Assembly: GCA_948616425.1 (NCBI GenBank)
Contig: CAPGBJ010000023.1
Span: forward strand, 1 to 22,855
Source of the DNA: an uncultured Oscillospiraceae bacterium
Lineage (GTDB): Bacteria; Bacillota; Clostridia; Oscillospirales; Oscillospiraceae
Length of the DNA stretch: 22,855 bases
Direction: 5' to 3'
Under the pieces are notes generated by a model. The model searched no databases. It was not told the DNA's origin and was given only the letters and a program-made list of their open reading frames with translations. The translations under genes and the position numbers were made by a program. This document shows, one piece after another, positions 22,029 through 22,855 of the stretch. How positions within the stretch are numbered: the first letter of the stretch is position 1; every line of letters begins with the position of its first letter.

Positions 22029-22855
22029 TCAATCTCTGGGCCTTCGGTAAAATTTACCCACCACACGTTCAGTGCGCAGGACATTGACAAACGCCTTGGG
22101 GTCAGACTGACGAATCTTCCGGGCCAAAGCACGCACCTCTCCGTCAGACACCACAGAGTAGATCATTACGCAGGGGTCGCCGTTATAGAGTCCTACCCCC
22201 TCAATAAGGGTGGCGGTGTGGTTGGTATCCTGAATTTGAGCGCACACCCCGCCGGCGGTCTCCCGACCAGTGATAATCAACAGGGTCGCTCGCCGACCAT
22301 CCGGGTCCAGCATCTTAATCACTTGGGTGGTAGCATATTGAAACAGCATCGAGTACAGCGCCTTGTCCCAGCCGAAGAGAGAGCCGGCAATGCCAAGCAG
22401 AACCACGTTACCGCACAAGATATAGTTCCAGGCATCCACATTTTTTCGTTCTGACAGGGCAATCGCGATAAAATCAGTGCCGCCGCTCGTCACCCGTACC
22501 CACAGGCACAGGCAACCAGCAAACCCATTGATAATCCCGCCAAAAATACAGATAAGCAGAGTATCCTCCGTAATTTCAAGGGCGGGCACCAGGTCGGTGA
22601 AGATGCTGGTAAAGAGGATAGTCAGGCAGGAGTACAGAGTAAAGCGTTTGCCCACCAGCTTATAGCTGACGGCAGCTGGGATTGCATTGAGCGCCAGATT
22701 AATGGGTCCAAAAGGCAGCTCCACCCCGGCAAATTCCAGGGCACACCGCTGGATCAAGCGGGTAATGCCGGTAAAACCGCCGGGAAACAGATCCCCTGCC
22801 GCCACAAAGCTCTTCAGGTTGACGGCCACAATCAGGGAGGATAGAAGGATCACCC
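22029..22855 (-). CDS. YitT-family membrane protein with DUF2179 tail, 5' end outside the window
   Basis: At least 274 residues. The visible start, SLIVAVNLKSFVAAGDLFPGGFTGITRLIQR, matches the first membrane region of YitT (DUF161) proteins, and the rest of the membrane part includes GGIINGFAGCLCLWVRVTSGGTDFIAIALS. The last ~85 residues are the cytoplasmic DUF2179 domain (LLIITGRETAGGVCAQI, then FVNVLRTERVVGKFYRRP). The true start probably lies beyond the right edge, since family members have ~10-20 residues before this point. The function is not firmly known; transport has been proposed for the family. It converges on the aldolase operon across the scar region. Confidence 0.85.
   Translation of the reverse strand, partial: VILLSSLIVAVNLKSFVAAGDLFPGGFTGITRLIQRCALEFAGVELPFGPINLALNAIPAAVSYKLVGKRFTLYSCLTILFTSIFTDLVPALEITEDTLLICIFGGIINGFAGCLCLWVRVTSGGTDFIAIALSERKNVDAWNYILCGNVVLLGIAGSLFGWDKALYSMLFQYATTQVIKMLDPDGRRATLLIITGRETAGGVCAQIQDTNHTATLIEGVGLYNGDPCVMIYSVVSDGEVRALARKIRQSDPKAFVNVLRTERVVGKFYRRPRD

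Noticed and set aside
1..22855. CRISPR array, tRNA or rRNA genes
   Set aside because: No regularly spaced direct repeats of CRISPR size and no tRNA or rRNA signature were seen by eye on either strand.

Overview
The window reads like a GC-rich, anaerobic, gut-type Firmicute. The best guess is Oscillospiraceae (Clostridia, near Flavonifractor, Intestinimonas or Lawsonibacter). This rests on the glutaconate route of amino-acid fermentation, strong AGGAGG ribosome-binding sites, TTG starts, a hairpin repeat of a kind I associate with this family, and the mix of families present. The genus is an inference.

Layout, left to right. (1) 1-3504, minus strand: gctA-gctB-gcdA, the CoA-transferase and carboxyltransferase part of the hydroxyglutarate pathway of glutamate fermentation. 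A dense block of hairpins separates gctB from gcdA. A divergent AraC-type regulator follows (3782-4615). (2) 5007-6982, minus strand: a sirtuin coupled to a WYL regulator that runs in frame into a zinc-ribbon protein. (3) 7113-8258, plus strand: an aldo/keto reductase with a ferredoxin-like tail behind a MerR-type promoter. (4) 8290-9459, minus strand: a secreted protein with a stalk-like domain and a degenerate NodB-like domain. (5) 9928-13917, plus strand: a UBA/DUF4342-like membrane protein, then response regulator, flavodoxin, histidine kinase and GNAT acetyltransferase. (6) 13918-14394: a non-coding stretch rich in palindromes. (7) 14395-16308, minus strand: a PrpR-type sigma-54 activator, divergent from a six-gene plus-strand operon (16406-21663). 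(8) 21664-22028: a scar containing a frameshifted DUF3847-like gene. (9) 22029-end, minus strand: a YitT-family membrane protein cut by the window edge.

The part that looks most like an uncharacterised system is region 7. A UlaG-like metallo-hydrolase, a YhcH/NanQ-like anomerase, a fused TRAP permease, a 71-residue membrane peptide, a TAXI-type binding lipoprotein and an HpcH/HpaI-type aldolase form one tight operon under a PrpR-like regulator. Together they suggest uptake of an acidic compound, possibly a sugar acid or a lactone-forming acid, followed by hydrolysis or anomerisation and then retro-aldol cleavage. The substrate is unknown. Other points of interest are a 20-residue Ala/Lys repeat inserted in GctA, the WYL/zinc-ribbon read-through with an internal Shine-Dalgarno, and a flavodoxin between the two halves of a two-component system.
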